Shown piece by piece: positions 19,813 through 30,200 of a DNA stretch of 64,000 nt (positions within the stretch are counted from its first letter, which is position 1; each line of letters begins with the position of its first letter). Under the pieces are notes generated by a model. It did no database searches, was not told where the DNA came from, and saw only the letters and a list, made by a program, of their open reading frames with translations. The position numbers and the translations under genes were made by a program. Source of the stretch: Corynebacterium yonathiae (GTDB lineage: Bacteria > Actinomycetota > Actinomycetes > Mycobacteriales > Mycobacteriaceae); NCBI RefSeq assembly GCF_027570195.1, contig NZ_JAKMUZ010000010.1:1-64000 (forward strand). Reading direction: 5' to 3'.

Positions 19813-21126
19813 CTAAAAGGTGGAGTAAGAATGCTCGGCGGTGCGATTGAGTGAAACCTGGATGGCGCGATCCGCTTGAGGAAGAGCACGCTGGGGGCAA
19901 TGCTCGCGCGGGCAAGCGGTACAACCAGGGCCGATAGGGGTGGCGGCGGATACGTCTAAATTAAGCGCATCGGCGTAGACAATGCGGTCGGCCTCAGAGA
20001 TATCGCAGCCTAAGCCCACGGCGAACTCTTTGCGAGGGGTTCCCCAAGATTGTGCGGTTCCTTGCACAAAGCGGCCTATCCACAGGTAGGCGTGGCCATC
20101 TGGCATGGCGGCTACCTGGCGGGTGATGCGATTGGGCGTCTCAAAGGCGCGGTGGACTACCCATAATGGGCATGACCCGCCCGAGCGGGCGAAGTGGAAG
20201 GCGGTGGAGGATTGGCGCTTGGAGATATTCCCAGCGCGGTCGGTGCGGATGAAGGAAAAGGGCACGCCGGTAAGGCCTGGGCGCTGGAGGGTGGCCAGGC
20301 GTTGTGCGGTGGTTTCGAAACCGGTGCCAAAGTAGTTGCACAAAAGGTCGATATCGTAGCGGGTCTCCTCAGCCATCGACAGGAACAGTTGGTAGGGCGT
20401 GGTGACAGCGGCCGCGAAGTACTGTGCAAGCCCTAAGGTAGCTAGTTCTTGCGCCTCGCCGGCAGGAAGCTCGGAGACGAGGTTATCGCAGACATCGCGG
20501 TAGGCGAGCAGGCAGTATTGGAGCGCCATTTCAAAGACCAATTGGGCTTCGGAAAGGCCGTCACGAAGCGCAAGCTCCCGGGTGTCTGGATCGAAGTCGC
20601 GGCGTGGTCCCGGCCGGGAAAAGCGGACGGTAACGCCGAGATCCTCGTGCATGCGGGACGCTAAACGTCCGCGGCGTAGCACCCGGTCACCGAGCTGGCC
20701 GGCGAGCTCTTCAGCTAGGACATCGAGCTCGTGGATGTAGTTATGGGCGTCGTAGAAAAAATCACGGACGAGCTCAAAAGGGGAGCGCTCCCGCGCTGGG
20801 GCGCGGGTGGCGACATCGACGAAACGGGGCATGAGCTCCGGAAAGCGCGAGGCTAGGTCGGCCAAGGAGTCTTCGGCAGCGTCGGGAAAGATGCGGCGCA
20901 GGTCGGTGATGGTGCGCGTATCGCGGTCGTCGGCGAAGTATCCGGGATCCACGTCGAAGCGCTGTGACAGCTGCATGAGCACGGTGACGGTGAGCGGGCG
21001 TTGATCGTTTTCGAGCTGGTTGAGGTAGCTGGTTGATAGTCCCAACTGTTTGGCCATCGCTACCTGTGTTAGCCCCCGCTGCTTGCGCAGTGCATGGATT
21101 CGTGCCCCCGCATAATGCTTGGTCAT
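19813..21126 (-). CDS. prpR: PrpR/RamB-type short-chain fatty acyl regulator
   Basis: A 437-residue regulator. An XRE helix-turn-helix spans residues 5-65 (GLTQVAMAKQLGLSTSYLNQLEND). The long sensory region that follows is of the ScfR type found in RamB and PrpR. Near the C-terminus Cys402, Cys405 and Cys410 (CTACPREHC) resemble the iron-sulphur/acyl-CoA region of mycobacterial PrpR. It is divergent from prpDBC, as expected for the activator of the methylcitrate cycle. RamB itself (acetate metabolism) is a close paralogue; location favours PrpR. Confidence 0.85.
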   Translation of the reverse strand: MTKHYAGARIHALRKQRGLTQVAMAKQLGLSTSYLNQLENDQRPLTVTVLMQLSQRFDVDPGYFADDRDTRTITDLRRIFPDAAEDSLADLASRFPELMPRFVDVATRAPARERSPFELVRDFFYDAHNYIHELDVLAEELAGQLGDRVLRRGRLASRMHEDLGVTVRFSRPGPRRDFDPDTRELALRDGLSEAQLVFEMALQYCLLAYRDVCDNLVSELPAGEAQELATLGLAQYFAAAVTTPYQLFLSMAEETRYDIDLLCNYFGTGFETTAQRLATLQRPGLTGVPFSFIRTDRAGNISKRQSSTAFHFARSGGSCPLWVVHRAFETPNRITRQVAAMPDGHAYLWIGRFVQGTAQSWGTPRKEFAVGLGCDISEADRIVYADALNLDVSAATPIGPGCTACPREHCPQRALPQADRAIQVSLNRTAEHSYSTF

Positions 21127-21170
21127 CGGTTGCTGTGCCGCCTTTCGCCGCCATGAGCAGTTGAAATCAC

Positions 21171-21182
21171 AAACTTTGCAGA
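21171..21182 (+). promoter_or_regulatory. RamB/PrpR-like operator between prpR and prpD
   Basis: AAACTTTGCAGA closely resembles the RamB-type site described for C. glutamicum (about AAACTTTGCAAA). It sits in the 167-base divergent spacer (21127-21293), 45 bases from prpR and about 110 from the prpD start. Recognition is from memory of the motif. Confidence 0.5.
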
Positions 21183-21293
21183 TTTCACTGACTCATTCCG
21201 CTAGATTACACACACCATACTTATAGCGCGTGACACATTCAAGCATTTAGTGTGATCCACAACGCATTTACAGAGTGGAGGAGGACCCATCTA

Positions 21294-22805
21294 GTGAAGA
21301 ACCACGAGGTAAGAACCCATAAATCCGCCGAGGATTTCCCCTATGAGGAGCACCTGGCGTACAAGGTGGCAGAAGTAGCCGCGGATCCCGTAGAGGTTCC
21401 CGCCGAGACCACCGACATGATCATCAACCGCATCATTGATAATGCGGCCGTGGCCATGGCGTCCGTAGCGCGTGGCTCGGTAACCTCTGCCCGCGTTATG
21501 GCTCAGGCGCACCCGGTAAGTACGGGAGGGGCCACGGTATTTGGCGTGGACGGTACCTACTCGGCCGAATGGGCCGCGCTTGCCAACGGCACTGCTGTCC
21601 GCGAGCTGGATTATCACGATACTTTCCTGGCTGCCGAATACTCGCACCCCGGGGATAATATCCCGCCGTTGCTCGCTACTGCTCAGCATAAGGGGCTGAG
21701 CGGGCGAGACCTTATTCGAGGTATCGCTACCGGCTATGAAATCCAGGTCAACCTGGTGAAAGGCATGTGCCTGCACGAGTACAAGATTGACCATGTGGCA
21801 CACCTCGGTCCCTCCGTGGCCGCCGGTATCGGCACCATGCTCGGACTAGATAAGGACACCATCTACCAGGCGGTGGGTCAGGCGCTGCACACCACTACCG
21901 CCACCCGGCAATCCCGTAAGGGTCTGATTTCCTCTTGGAAGGCCTATGCCCCAGCTTTCGCGGGAAAGATGGCCATTGAAGCCGTTGACCGGACTATGCG
22001 CGGCGAAGGTGCGCCGGCGCCCATCTGGGAAGGCGAGGATGGATTCATCGCGTGGATGCTGCATTCACCGGAGCGCACCTACACGGTCCCCTTGCCAGAG
22101 CTTGGCGAGGAAAAGCGCGCCATCTTGGATACCTATACCAAGGAGCACTCCGCTGAATACCAGGCCCAAGCGCCCATCGATATGGCCTTTGCGCTAAAGA
22201 AAACCTTGGCAGAAAAGGGCCTGCAGACTGCGGATATCGAGTCCATTGTTCTGCACACTTCGCATCATACGCACTATGTCATCGGTACCGGTGCCAATGA
22301 TCCACAAAAGATGGATCCCTCCGCCTCCCGCGAAACGCTGGATCACTCCATCATGTACATCTTTGCCGTAGCCCTCGAGGATGGCGAGTGGGATCACGAG
22401 GCTTCCTATGCGCCTGAGCGAGCCAACCGCCCGGAGACCATCGAGCTGTGGCACAAGATTTCCACTGTCGAAGACCCCGAGTGGACCCGCCGCTATCACT
22501 CCAATGACCTGTCTGAAAAGGCCTTTGGCGGCAAGGCTGTGATCACTTTCAAAGACGGCACGGTGGTAGAAGATGAGCGCGCCGTTGCTGACGCCCACCC
22601 GCTTGGTGCCCGACCCTTTGCGCGCGAGCAATACATAGAGAAGTTCAGAAAACTCGCAAACGGCATCGTGGACGAGGCCGAACAAGAGCGCTTCCTCAAC
22701 GCCGTCCAAAACTTGGAAAATCTCACTGACCTTACCGAGTTAAACGTGCGGGTGACCGATGCTCACCTCGCCGCCGCGCCCCAGAAACCGGAAGGACTCT
22801 TCTAA
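21294..22805 (+). CDS. prpD: 2-methylcitrate dehydratase
   Basis: A 503-residue MmgE/PrpD-family enzyme that dehydrates 2-methylcitrate to 2-methyl-cis-aconitate for propionate use. Family sequence is clear ([41 protein letters not shown]). GTG at 21294 ([16 protein letters not shown]) was chosen because GGAGGAGGA lies about 9 bases upstream; an in-frame start 42 bases earlier has none. Its TAA overlaps the prpB ATG by one base. Confidence 0.95.
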   Translation: MKNHEVRTHKSAEDFPYEEHLAYKVAEVAADPVEVPAETTDMIINRIIDNAAVAMASVARGSVTSARVMAQAHPVSTGGATVFGVDGTYSAEWAALANGTAVRELDYHDTFLAAEYSHPGDNIPPLLATAQHKGLSGRDLIRGIATGYEIQVNLVKGMCLHEYKIDHVAHLGPSVAAGIGTMLGLDKDTIYQAVGQALHTTTATRQSRKGLISSWKAYAPAFAGKMAIEAVDRTMRGEGAPAPIWEGEDGFIAWMLHSPERTYTVPLPELGEEKRAILDTYTKEHSAEYQAQAPIDMAFALKKTLAEKGLQTADIESIVLHTSHHTHYVIGTGANDPQKMDPSASRETLDHSIMYIFAVALEDGEWDHEASYAPERANRPETIELWHKISTVEDPEWTRRYHSNDLSEKAFGGKAVITFKDGTVVEDERAVADAHPLGARPFAREQYIEKFRKLANGIVDEAEQERFLNAVQNLENLTDLTELNVRVTDAHLAAAPQKPEGLF

Positions 22806-23737
22806 TGGCTGGACTATTTGGCTCTTTGAAAACTCCGGCGGAAAAGCGCCAGCAATTCCGCGCCGACCTTGAATCCGGCACCATTACCCGATTGCCGGGC
22901 GCGTTCAATCCCCTGACCGCGCGCCTTATTCAGGATATCGGTGGTTTCGGCGGAGTTTATGTCTCCGGCGCGGTGCTGGCCAATGATTTGGGCCTTCCCG
23001 ATATTGGCCTGACCACTTTGACTGAGGTGGCGCAGCGTTCGGGCCAGATTGGCCGCGCGACGGACCTGCCCGTGCTTGTCGACGCCGATACTGGCTTCGG
23101 CGAACCCATGTCCGCCGCCCGCACCATAGCCGCACTCGAAGACGCAGGCCTGGCCGGATGCCACCTGGAAGACCAAGTCAACCCGAAGCGCTGCGGCCAC
23201 CTCGACGGCAAAGAAGTGGTGGACACAGATATTATGTTCCGCCGTATTAGCGCCGCGGTCAACGAGCGGCGCGACCCGAACTTCATTATCTGTGCCCGCA
23301 CCGATGCCGCAGGAGTCAACGGCATCGATGACGCCATCGACCGTGCAAAGGCTTACGCCGATGCCGGTGCGGACCTTATCTTCACTGAGGCGTTGTATCA
23401 GCCAGCAGACTTTGAAAAATTCCGCGCCGCTGTCGACACCCCGTTGCTGGCAAATATGACCGAATTCGGCAAAACCGAGTTGCTTTCGGCGCAACAGCTA
23501 GAAGACCTCGGCTATAACGCAGTCATCTGGCCCGTCTCCACCTTCCGTGTGGCTATGGGCGCTACCGAAGATTTCCTGCGGGATATGCATGAAACCGGCT
23601 TGCAAACCGACTGGCTCGAGCGCATGCAACACCGTTCCCGCCTTTATGAGCTGGTGCGTTACGAGGAATACAACGACTTCGACAAATCCGTATTCACCTA
23701 TTCCAAAGACACCTACCGTCCCACCTTCGAAAGCTAA
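22805..23737 (+). CDS. prpB: 2-methylisocitrate lyase
   Basis: A 310-residue enzyme that splits 2-methylisocitrate into succinate and pyruvate. The catalytic KRCGH motif is present near residue 122 (NPKRCGHLDG). Mg-binding acidic residues appear in VDADTGFGEP and HLEDQV. The start overlaps the prpD stop (TAATG). The product feeds succinate and pyruvate into central metabolism; pyruvate carboxylase lies 3.5 kb downstream. Confidence 0.96.
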   Translation: MAGLFGSLKTPAEKRQQFRADLESGTITRLPGAFNPLTARLIQDIGGFGGVYVSGAVLANDLGLPDIGLTTLTEVAQRSGQIGRATDLPVLVDADTGFGEPMSAARTIAALEDAGLAGCHLEDQVNPKRCGHLDGKEVVDTDIMFRRISAAVNERRDPNFIICARTDAAGVNGIDDAIDRAKAYADAGADLIFTEALYQPADFEKFRAAVDTPLLANMTEFGKTELLSAQQLEDLGYNAVIWPVSTFRVAMGATEDFLRDMHETGLQTDWLERMQHRSRLYELVRYEEYNDFDKSVFTYSKDTYRPTFES

Positions 23738-23751
23738 GGAGAACTTACACC

Positions 23752-24909
23752 ATGTCCGATAAGAACCAGACCCCCGAAATCCGTAAGGGCCTGTATGGCG
23801 TCGTCGTCGATGAGACTGCCGTGTCCAAGGTCGTTCCTGAGACCAACTCACTGACCTACCGCGGCTATCCCGTCCAAGAGCTTGCCCGCTATTGCTCCTT
23901 CGAGGAAGTGGCCTATCTGCTGTGGAACGGCAAGCTGCCGGGACAGGAATCCCTCATCCGCTTCTCTGCCCGCGAGAAAGCCCTGCGCCACTTGGAGCGC
24001 CATGTCATTGACCTCATTATGTCCATGCCGCTGTCGTGCCACCCAATGGACGTCCTGCGTACCGCCATTTCCTATATCGGTTCCCAAGACCCAGAGGAAT
24101 ACACCAAAGACTCTGAACATATCCGTCGCACCGCGCTTGAGCTAATGGCCAAGATTCCGACCATCATTGCTCTTGATATCCGACGCCGCCGCGGTGAAGG
24201 CTACATCCAACCTTCTCGCAAGAAGGGCTTTGCGGAGAACTTCCTGTGGATGGTCTTCGGTGATGAGGAAGGCTCCCCAGCTACCAACCGCGCCGATATC
24301 GAGGCCTTTGATAAGTCCCTCATCCTCTACGCTGAGCACTCTTTTAACGCCTCCACCTTCGCTGCCCGCGTGGTGACCTCCACTATGTCCGATACGTACT
24401 CCGCCATTGTTGCGGCCATCGGCGCTCTCAAGGGGCCATTGCATGGCGGTGCCAACGAGGCAGTTATGAAGAACTTCCTGGAGGTTGGCGATCCTGCCAA
24501 GGCCGAAGAATGGACCAAGAAGAAGCTGGCCAACAAGGAACTGGTCATGGGCTTTGGCCACCGCGTTTACAAAAACGGCGATTCCCGAGTTCCCACCATG
24601 GAGGCCGCCTTTAAGGAGCTGGCCGAACAACACGACCAGACCCAATGGATTGAAATGTACGACATAATGGCCAAGACGATGGAGGATAATACCTCCATCA
24701 AGATCAAGCCTAACCTCGATTTTCCCGCTGGCCCTGCCTATCACATCTTGGGTTTCGACATTGAATTCTTCACGCCAATCTTTGTCATGGCCCGCATTAC
24801 CGGTTGGACCGCGCACATTGTGGAGCAGAACGAGAATAACTCACTTATTCGTCCGCTATCCGCGTATAACGGCGAGGAGCAGCGTTCGGTCCCGCCGAAG
24901 TCCTTCTAA
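23752..24909 (+). CDS. prpC: 2-methylcitrate synthase
   Basis: A 385-residue citrate-synthase-fold enzyme condensing propionyl-CoA with oxaloacetate. GPLHGGANEAVMK, MGFGHRVYKNGDSR and the C-terminal IRPLSAYNGEEQR hold the catalytic His residues and the substrate-binding Arg. AAGGAGAACTTACACC gives a strong ribosome site 14 bases after prpB. It is assigned PrpC rather than citrate synthase by operon and length. Confidence 0.95.
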   Translation: MSDKNQTPEIRKGLYGVVVDETAVSKVVPETNSLTYRGYPVQELARYCSFEEVAYLLWNGKLPGQESLIRFSAREKALRHLERHVIDLIMSMPLSCHPMDVLRTAISYIGSQDPEEYTKDSEHIRRTALELMAKIPTIIALDIRRRRGEGYIQPSRKKGFAENFLWMVFGDEEGSPATNRADIEAFDKSLILYAEHSFNASTFAARVVTSTMSDTYSAIVAAIGALKGPLHGGANEAVMKNFLEVGDPAKAEEWTKKKLANKELVMGFGHRVYKNGDSRVPTMEAAFKELAEQHDQTQWIEMYDIMAKTMEDNTSIKIKPNLDFPAGPAYHILGFDIEFFTPIFVMARITGWTAHIVEQNENNSLIRPLSAYNGEEQRSVPPKSF

Positions 24910-24914
24910 AACGT

Positions 24915-24966
24915 GTCAGCTCCCTCACATTCCGGCACCGTCACGTTGGCCGGAGTGGGGGGCTGA
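24915..24966. terminator. Long hairpin between prpC and the convergent ABC operon
   Basis: GTCAGCTCCCTCACATTCCGGC can pair with GCCGGAGTGGGGGGCTGAC around a loop of about 11 bases, with small mismatches. There is no T-run on the plus strand. It probably serves as a bidirectional transcription barrier. Confidence 0.6.
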
Positions 24967-24996
24967 CATACTTGTCGGGGCTTTTCTGCGGTCGGG

Positions 24997-25680
24997 TTAT
25001 GGCTGGATACGCCGCGCCAGGAGGTGAATTGCTGCGGTGCAGATAAGGACCGCTAAACCAGCGAAGAAAAACATGCCGGGCCATGGGGCGCCGATTTCTA
25101 CAGCTCCAAATGATTCAGCGAGAGTAATCACGATGCCATCCGCTAGGAATAGGCCGACGATGATGCCGGCGATTAGTAGGAGCCGAACGAATAGGGAGCT
25201 TTGGTTTGCGCTACTTACTACCACACCGATGAGTGCGCCAATGTATCCGGTTATGAGGTGGCCACAGGCAAAGCTACCGAAGGTTGCCGCGTAGCAAAAC
25301 GGAAGGCTGGCTTCTACAGCGCCGGGGGTGATTGCCCACGAAGAATTCGCGTACGCACCCGACTGCAGCGCGATGTAGTAAGCGGCCCAGGCGACGGCTC
25401 CAAAAATGAGCGCGGCTAGCCACAGCGTCGCGTGCATGCTGGTAAGCCATTGCCGGGGCCGCATCCCTAGACTGCGCAAGGAACGGTATTCGGTTGCGGC
25501 GAAGGCACAGTAGAGTCCCCACATAAAGACTGCGAAGATTCCCCAGCCGGTTGGATTGGCGCCGATGGCAGAGGGATCGCTGGGGACAGCATACGGGAGG
25601 ACCCACAGCAAAACGACGATGATGCTTATCACGATGAGCGCTTTGGCGGCATTGAGGTTGAAGGTCTTCAGTAGCTTCAT
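24997..25680 (-). CDS. ABC-transporter-associated membrane protein
   Basis: A 227-residue integral membrane protein with about six hydrophobic segments and no clear family signature. It starts 2 bases from the end of the ATPase gene and so should be the membrane partner of that ATPase. YtrA-type operons often carry such permeases, with roles in envelope stress or antibiotic sensing. Substrate unknown. Confidence 0.72.
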   Translation of the reverse strand: MKLLKTFNLNAAKALIVISIIVVLLWVLPYAVPSDPSAIGANPTGWGIFAVFMWGLYCAFAATEYRSLRSLGMRPRQWLTSMHATLWLAALIFGAVAWAAYYIALQSGAYANSSWAITPGAVEASLPFCYAATFGSFACGHLITGYIGALIGVVVSSANQSSLFVRLLLIAGIIVGLFLADGIVITLAESFGAVEIGAPWPGMFFFAGLAVLICTAAIHLLARRIQP

Positions 25681-25682
25681 GA

Positions 25683-26537
25683 CTAGGACTCCTCTTGTGG
25701 GGTGCGGGTGGATTCGTGGGCGCGGGAGACAAGGGAATCGATGAGCTGGCCGTCGTCAAGGTAGGAGACGGTGATTTGAGCGGCGGCTGCGGTATCGGCC
25801 GGGAACGGGGCCGGGCACCACGCGTGCACCTTGGAGGTGGAGCCAAGGGAGGAGTGGTGGAGGGGGAGGGCGTCGGCAAGTGCGAGTGCTTGCTCCACGT
25901 CCTTGGTGCTGCCGCTAATGACGGGGTAGTGCGGCCGTTGGGATTCCAGGTCGGTGGGTTTATTGACCGTGCCGTCGTGCACGGTAATGACGTGGTCAAC
26001 CAGGCCGACGAGGTCTTCGGCGCGGTGGGAAGAAAGCACCAGCAGCCAGTCCGGGGTGCCGGAGGCGTGGGCGATGATGAGCTCGCGCAGGCGCGTGCGC
26101 GTTGGCGCGTCCAGGCCATTGAAAGGCTCATCGAGGAGGGTGATCGGCGTGCGCGCAGCCAGGGCAGTGGCACAGGCAACTAGTTGGCGCTGGCCGGTGC
26201 TTAAAGAGCGGTTCTTGCTGCGCTTGTCGACACCCACCTTATCCAACAGCTCCTCCGCATACCCCACGTCGAAACCCTCGCGCACATGCTGTGCGGCGCG
26301 CAGGTGCTGGGCCACGGTGGAACCGGAGAGCGAAATATCGGCGCCGGTGCGCGCAATCGCTACCTGTGGGGTATCGATGCTGCCCTTGGTAGGGAGGAAT
26401 CCCGCTATCGTGCGCAGGAGCGTGGTCTTGCCAGCGCCATTGGGGCCGATAAGCCCATACATGCCGGCGGTGAGATCCAGGTGTGGCACGTGCAGGCGGC
26501 GCTTGCAGCTGACATTGTGCATATTAAGGTGCGTCAT
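25683..26537 (-). CDS. ABC transporter ATP-binding protein
   Basis: A 284-residue ATPase. Walker A is GPNGAGKTTLL (near residue 33); the signature is LSTGQRQL, a variant of LSGGQ; Walker B is ITLLDEPFNGLD; and the switch His is in LLVLSSHRAEDL. The C-terminal 80 residues are an extra domain. Its first 14 bases overlap the GntR gene, so the two are translationally coupled. Confidence 0.88.
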   Translation of the reverse strand: MTHLNMHNVSCKRRLHVPHLDLTAGMYGLIGPNGAGKTTLLRTIAGFLPTKGSIDTPQVAIARTGADISLSGSTVAQHLRAAQHVREGFDVGYAEELLDKVGVDKRSKNRSLSTGQRQLVACATALAARTPITLLDEPFNGLDAPTRTRLRELIIAHASGTPDWLLVLSSHRAEDLVGLVDHVITVHDGTVNKPTDLESQRPHYPVISGSTKDVEQALALADALPLHHSSLGSTSKVHAWCPAPFPADTAAAAQITVSYLDDGQLIDSLVSRAHESTRTPQEES

Positions 26538-26892
26538 GATGGTCTCCTTCGGCTTCGATGAGGTCGGCGATATCGCTGGCGCTTAAGCCCAGCGCGGCTC
26601 CTTCCTTGAGGAGAGGCACGATGAAGTCTTCCCTGAGCGCCTCTTGGCGTTGGTGGCGTACCTTGTCGCGCGCGCCTTCGCGCACAAACATGCCCAGGCC
26701 GCGTCGCTTTTCCAGCAGGCCTTCCTCGAAGAGGACGGTTAGTGCCTTTGCGGAGGTAGTGGGGTTGACGGAATGGAAAGCTGAAAGCTCATTGGTACTG
26801 GGGGCGCGTTCTCCCTCGGGGAGTTCGCCGGAAATAATCATGTCTCTGATTCCTCCTGCCAGCTGTTGATAAATAGGCCGAGTATCGCTCAT
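26524..26892 (-). CDS. GntR-family regulator, YtrA subfamily
   Basis: A 122-residue repressor. The winged helix lies at residues 1-75 (PIYQQLAGGIRDMIISGELP and PSTNELSAFHSVNPTTSAKAL). The short C-terminal dimerisation helix, without an effector domain, is typical of YtrA. It heads the operon with an ATPase and a membrane protein, and probably represses it from the palindrome at 26941-26964. Confidence 0.9.
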   Translation of the reverse strand: MSDTRPIYQQLAGGIRDMIISGELPEGERAPSTNELSAFHSVNPTTSAKALTVLFEEGLLEKRRGLGMFVREGARDKVRHQRQEALREDFIVPLLKEGAALGLSASDIADLIEAEGDHHDAP

Positions 26893-26940
26893 GGTGCGGC
26901 CTCTCGTGCATGCGACATGTGATTCCTTCCCTGGTGTATG

Positions 26941-26964
26941 GGTTTACCACCTATGTGGGTAACC
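26941..26964. promoter_or_regulatory. Likely operator of the YtrA-type regulator
   Basis: GGTTTACCAC and GTGGGTAACC form an inverted repeat with 8 of 10 matches around CTAT. It lies 49 bases upstream of the GntR start codon. YtrA-type repressors bind such two-fold sites and usually autoregulate. Confidence 0.5.
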
Positions 26965-27252
26965 ATATAGCCGGGGAGGCGTTTGGTCAACAACGGTTTA
27001 CTTGGGTACGCAGGTGTCCCCGCTGCATATTTTGTTGAGGTAAAAATTTGCAAGATTTACAGAATAGCTAACCCTGTTATTACTGGTCGGACTGCAGAAA
27101 CCACCCGTTCAACGGTTTAAGCGCTGGATAGTGTGGCAAACTCCGCTTGAAAATGGGCAGACAAGGAAGGTTTCGATCTCTAAACTGAGATACGGATCAC
27201 CCAAGAGGAGGTGCTGTATCGCAGTACCTTCCGAGTTGAAAGGAACACAGAA
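26965..27252 (+). promoter_or_regulatory. pyc upstream region
   Basis: Together with 26893-26964 this makes a 360-base divergent spacer. It contains AAAAATTTGCAAGATTT at 27042-27058, which resembles a RamB-type site, 200 bases from the pyc start. The ribosome site AAAGGA is at 27239-27244. No open frame or repeat stands out in the rest. The promoter itself could not be placed with confidence. Confidence 0.35.
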
Positions 27253-30200
27253 GTGGCTAATCCCGCGCTTCCATCGTTCAAAAAGATTCTGGTAGCCAAC
27301 CGTGGCGAAATCGCCGTGCGTGCATTCCGTGCTGCCTTCGAGACCGGGGCAAAGACCGTCGCGGTCTATCCTCGCGAAGACCGAAACTCCTTCCACCGCG
27401 CCTTCGCGGATGAGGCCGTCCGCATCGGCGCCGAGGGGCAGCCGGTCAAGGCATACTTGGACATTGATGAGATTATCCGCGCCGCCAAGAAGGCCGAAGC
27501 GGATGCCATTTACCCCGGCTACGGATTCCTTTCGGAGCGCGCAGATTTAGCCCGTGCGTGTGAGGACAATGGCATTAAGTTCATTGGTCCGACCCCAAGC
27601 ACGTTGGACCTCACCGGTGATAAGGCTGCTGCAGTTAGTGCGGCGAAGGAAGCTGGGTTGCCGACGTTGCAGGACTCGGAGCCATCGACGGACGTCGATA
27701 AGCTGGTCGAATATTCCAAGGACTTTAACTTCCCTGTCTTCGTTAAGGCTGTCGCCGGTGGCGGCGGGCGCGGCATGCGCTTCGTGGAATCTGAGGATCA
27801 GCTGCGCGAAAAGGCGGCCGAGGCTTCGCGCGAGGCGGAGGCGGCGTTCGGTGACGGCAGCGTGTACCTAGAGACCGCGGTCATCAAACCACAGCACATC
27901 GAGGTGCAGATTCTGGCCGATAGCCAGGGCAATGTGGTGCACCTCTTCGAGCGTGACTGCTCGGTGCAGCGCCGCCACCAGAAGGTGGTCGAGATTGCGC
28001 CGGCGCCGTCGCTGGATTCCGAGCTGCGTGACCGCATCTGCCAGGATGCGGTGAAGTTCTGTGAGCACATTAATTACGAGGGCGCGGGCACCGTGGAATT
28101 CCTCGTCGATGAGCGCGGCAATCACGTCTTCATTGAGATGAACCCGCGTGTGCAGGTGGAGCACACCGTGACCGAGGAAATTACCGGCGTAGATATCGTC
28201 AAGGCCCAGATGAATATCGCGGCCGGCGCTTCGCTGGAAGATATTCACCTCGCTCAGGACAAGATTTCCATTACCGGGTCTGCTCTGCAGTGCCGCATTA
28301 CCACCGAGGACCCTAATAACGGTTTCCGTCCGGATACCGGCACGCTGACTGCGTATCGTTCGCCGGGCGGCGCTGGCGTGCGCTTGGATGGTGCAACCTC
28401 CGTGGGCGCAGAAGTATCGCCGAACTTCGACTCCCTGCTGGTGAAGATGACCTGCCGCGGCGTCACTTTCGAGCAGGCCGTGCAGCGCGCCCAGCGTGCG
28501 CTCAACGAGTTCACCGTCTCCGGCGTGGCCACCAATATCGGATTCTTGCGCGCCCTGCTGCGCGAGCCGGACTTCACTCAGACCCGCGTGGACACCGGAT
28601 TCATCAATGCACACCCGCACCTGCTCAAGGCTCCGCCGGCAGTCGATGAGTCTGGTCGAATTCTCGAGTACATCGCGGAGACCACAGTTAATAAGCCCAA
28701 CGGTAAGCGCCCGACGGCGCTGCGCCCCTTTGATAAGCTCCCCGAGCTAGACCTTTCCGAGCCGCTGCCGCGCGGTTCCCGAGATGACCTGCTCGAGTTT
28801 GGTCCGCAAAAGTGGGCGGAGAAGATCCGTCAGCAGAATGCGCTGATGGTTACGGATACCACCTTCCGCGACGCCCACCAGTCCCTGCTGGCTACCCGCG
28901 TGCGTAGTACCGCCCTGGTTTCTGCAGCCGAAGCCGTAGCCCGCATGACCCCGAACCTGTTCTCGGTCGAGGCATGGGGTGGTGCGACTTATGACGTCGC
29001 CATGCGCTTCCTCCACGAGGACCCTTGGGTCCGCCTGGACATGCTGCGCGAGGCTATGCCAAACCAGAACATCCAGATGCTCCTGCGCGGACGCAATACT
29101 GTGGGCTATACCCCGTACCCGGATTCGGTCTGCCGCGGCTTTGTCCAGGAAGCAGCCAAGTCCGGCGTGGACGTTTTCCGCATCTTTGATGCTCTTAACG
29201 ACGTCTCCCAGATGCGCCCTGCCATCGATGCCGTCCTCGAGACCAATACCACCGTTGCTGAGGTGGCCATGGCGTACTCCGGTGACCTTTCGTCGCCGAA
29301 GGAGAACCTGTACACGCTGGATTACTACCTCAAGCTGGCCGAGCAGATTGTAGAGTCCGGAGCCCATATCCTTGCCATCAAGGATATGGCCGGTCTGCTG
29401 CGCCCTGAGGCCGCTTCCAAGCTGGTTATGGCGCTGCGCAAGGAATTCGACCTGCCGGTGCACGTGCACACGCACGATACCGCGGGCGGCCAGATGGCTA
29501 CCTACTATGCGGCCGCCTTGTCCGGTGCCGACATCGTCGACGGCGCCTCCGCGCCGCTGGCCGGTACCACCTCGCAACCGTCGCTGTCCGCCCTTATCGC
29601 AGCGTTCTCCCAGTCCAAGCGCGATACCGGTATCGACCTGCAGGCCGTATCGGATCTCGAGCCCTACTGGGAAGCCGTGCGCCAGCTCTACGCCCCGTTT
29701 GAAAACGGCATCCCTGGCCCGACTGGTCGCGTGTACAAGCACGAAATTCCGGGCGGCCAGCTGTCCAACCTGCGTGCGCAGGCCGTTGCCCTCGGCTTGG
29801 CAGACCGCTTCGAGGTCATCGAGGATACCTACGCTGCAGTCAACGAGATGCTGGGCCGTCCGACCAAGGTCACCCCGTCCTCCAAGGTTGTGGGCGATCT
29901 TGCCCTTCACCTTGTCGGTGCAGGCGTAGACCCGAAGGACTTCGCTGCCAACCCCACCAAGTTCGATATTCCGGACTCCGTCAACCAGTTCCTCCGCGGC
30001 CAGCTCGGTACCCCTCCGGGCGGTTGGCCGGAGCTGCGCGATAAGGTACTCGATGGCCGCGAGGAAACCGGCGCCAAGGTGAGCGAGGTTCCTGCGGAAG
30101 AGCAACCGCATCTGGAATCCGATAACTCGGATGAGCGCCGCGCCAGCCTGAATCGCCTGCTATTCCCGAAGCAGTTCGAGGAATTCAACGAGTTCCGCCG

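Noticed and set aside
28747..30111. A 454-codon open frame opposite pyc
   Set aside because: It is antisense to the carboxyltransferase domain; composition follows the pyc codons and no motif is seen.
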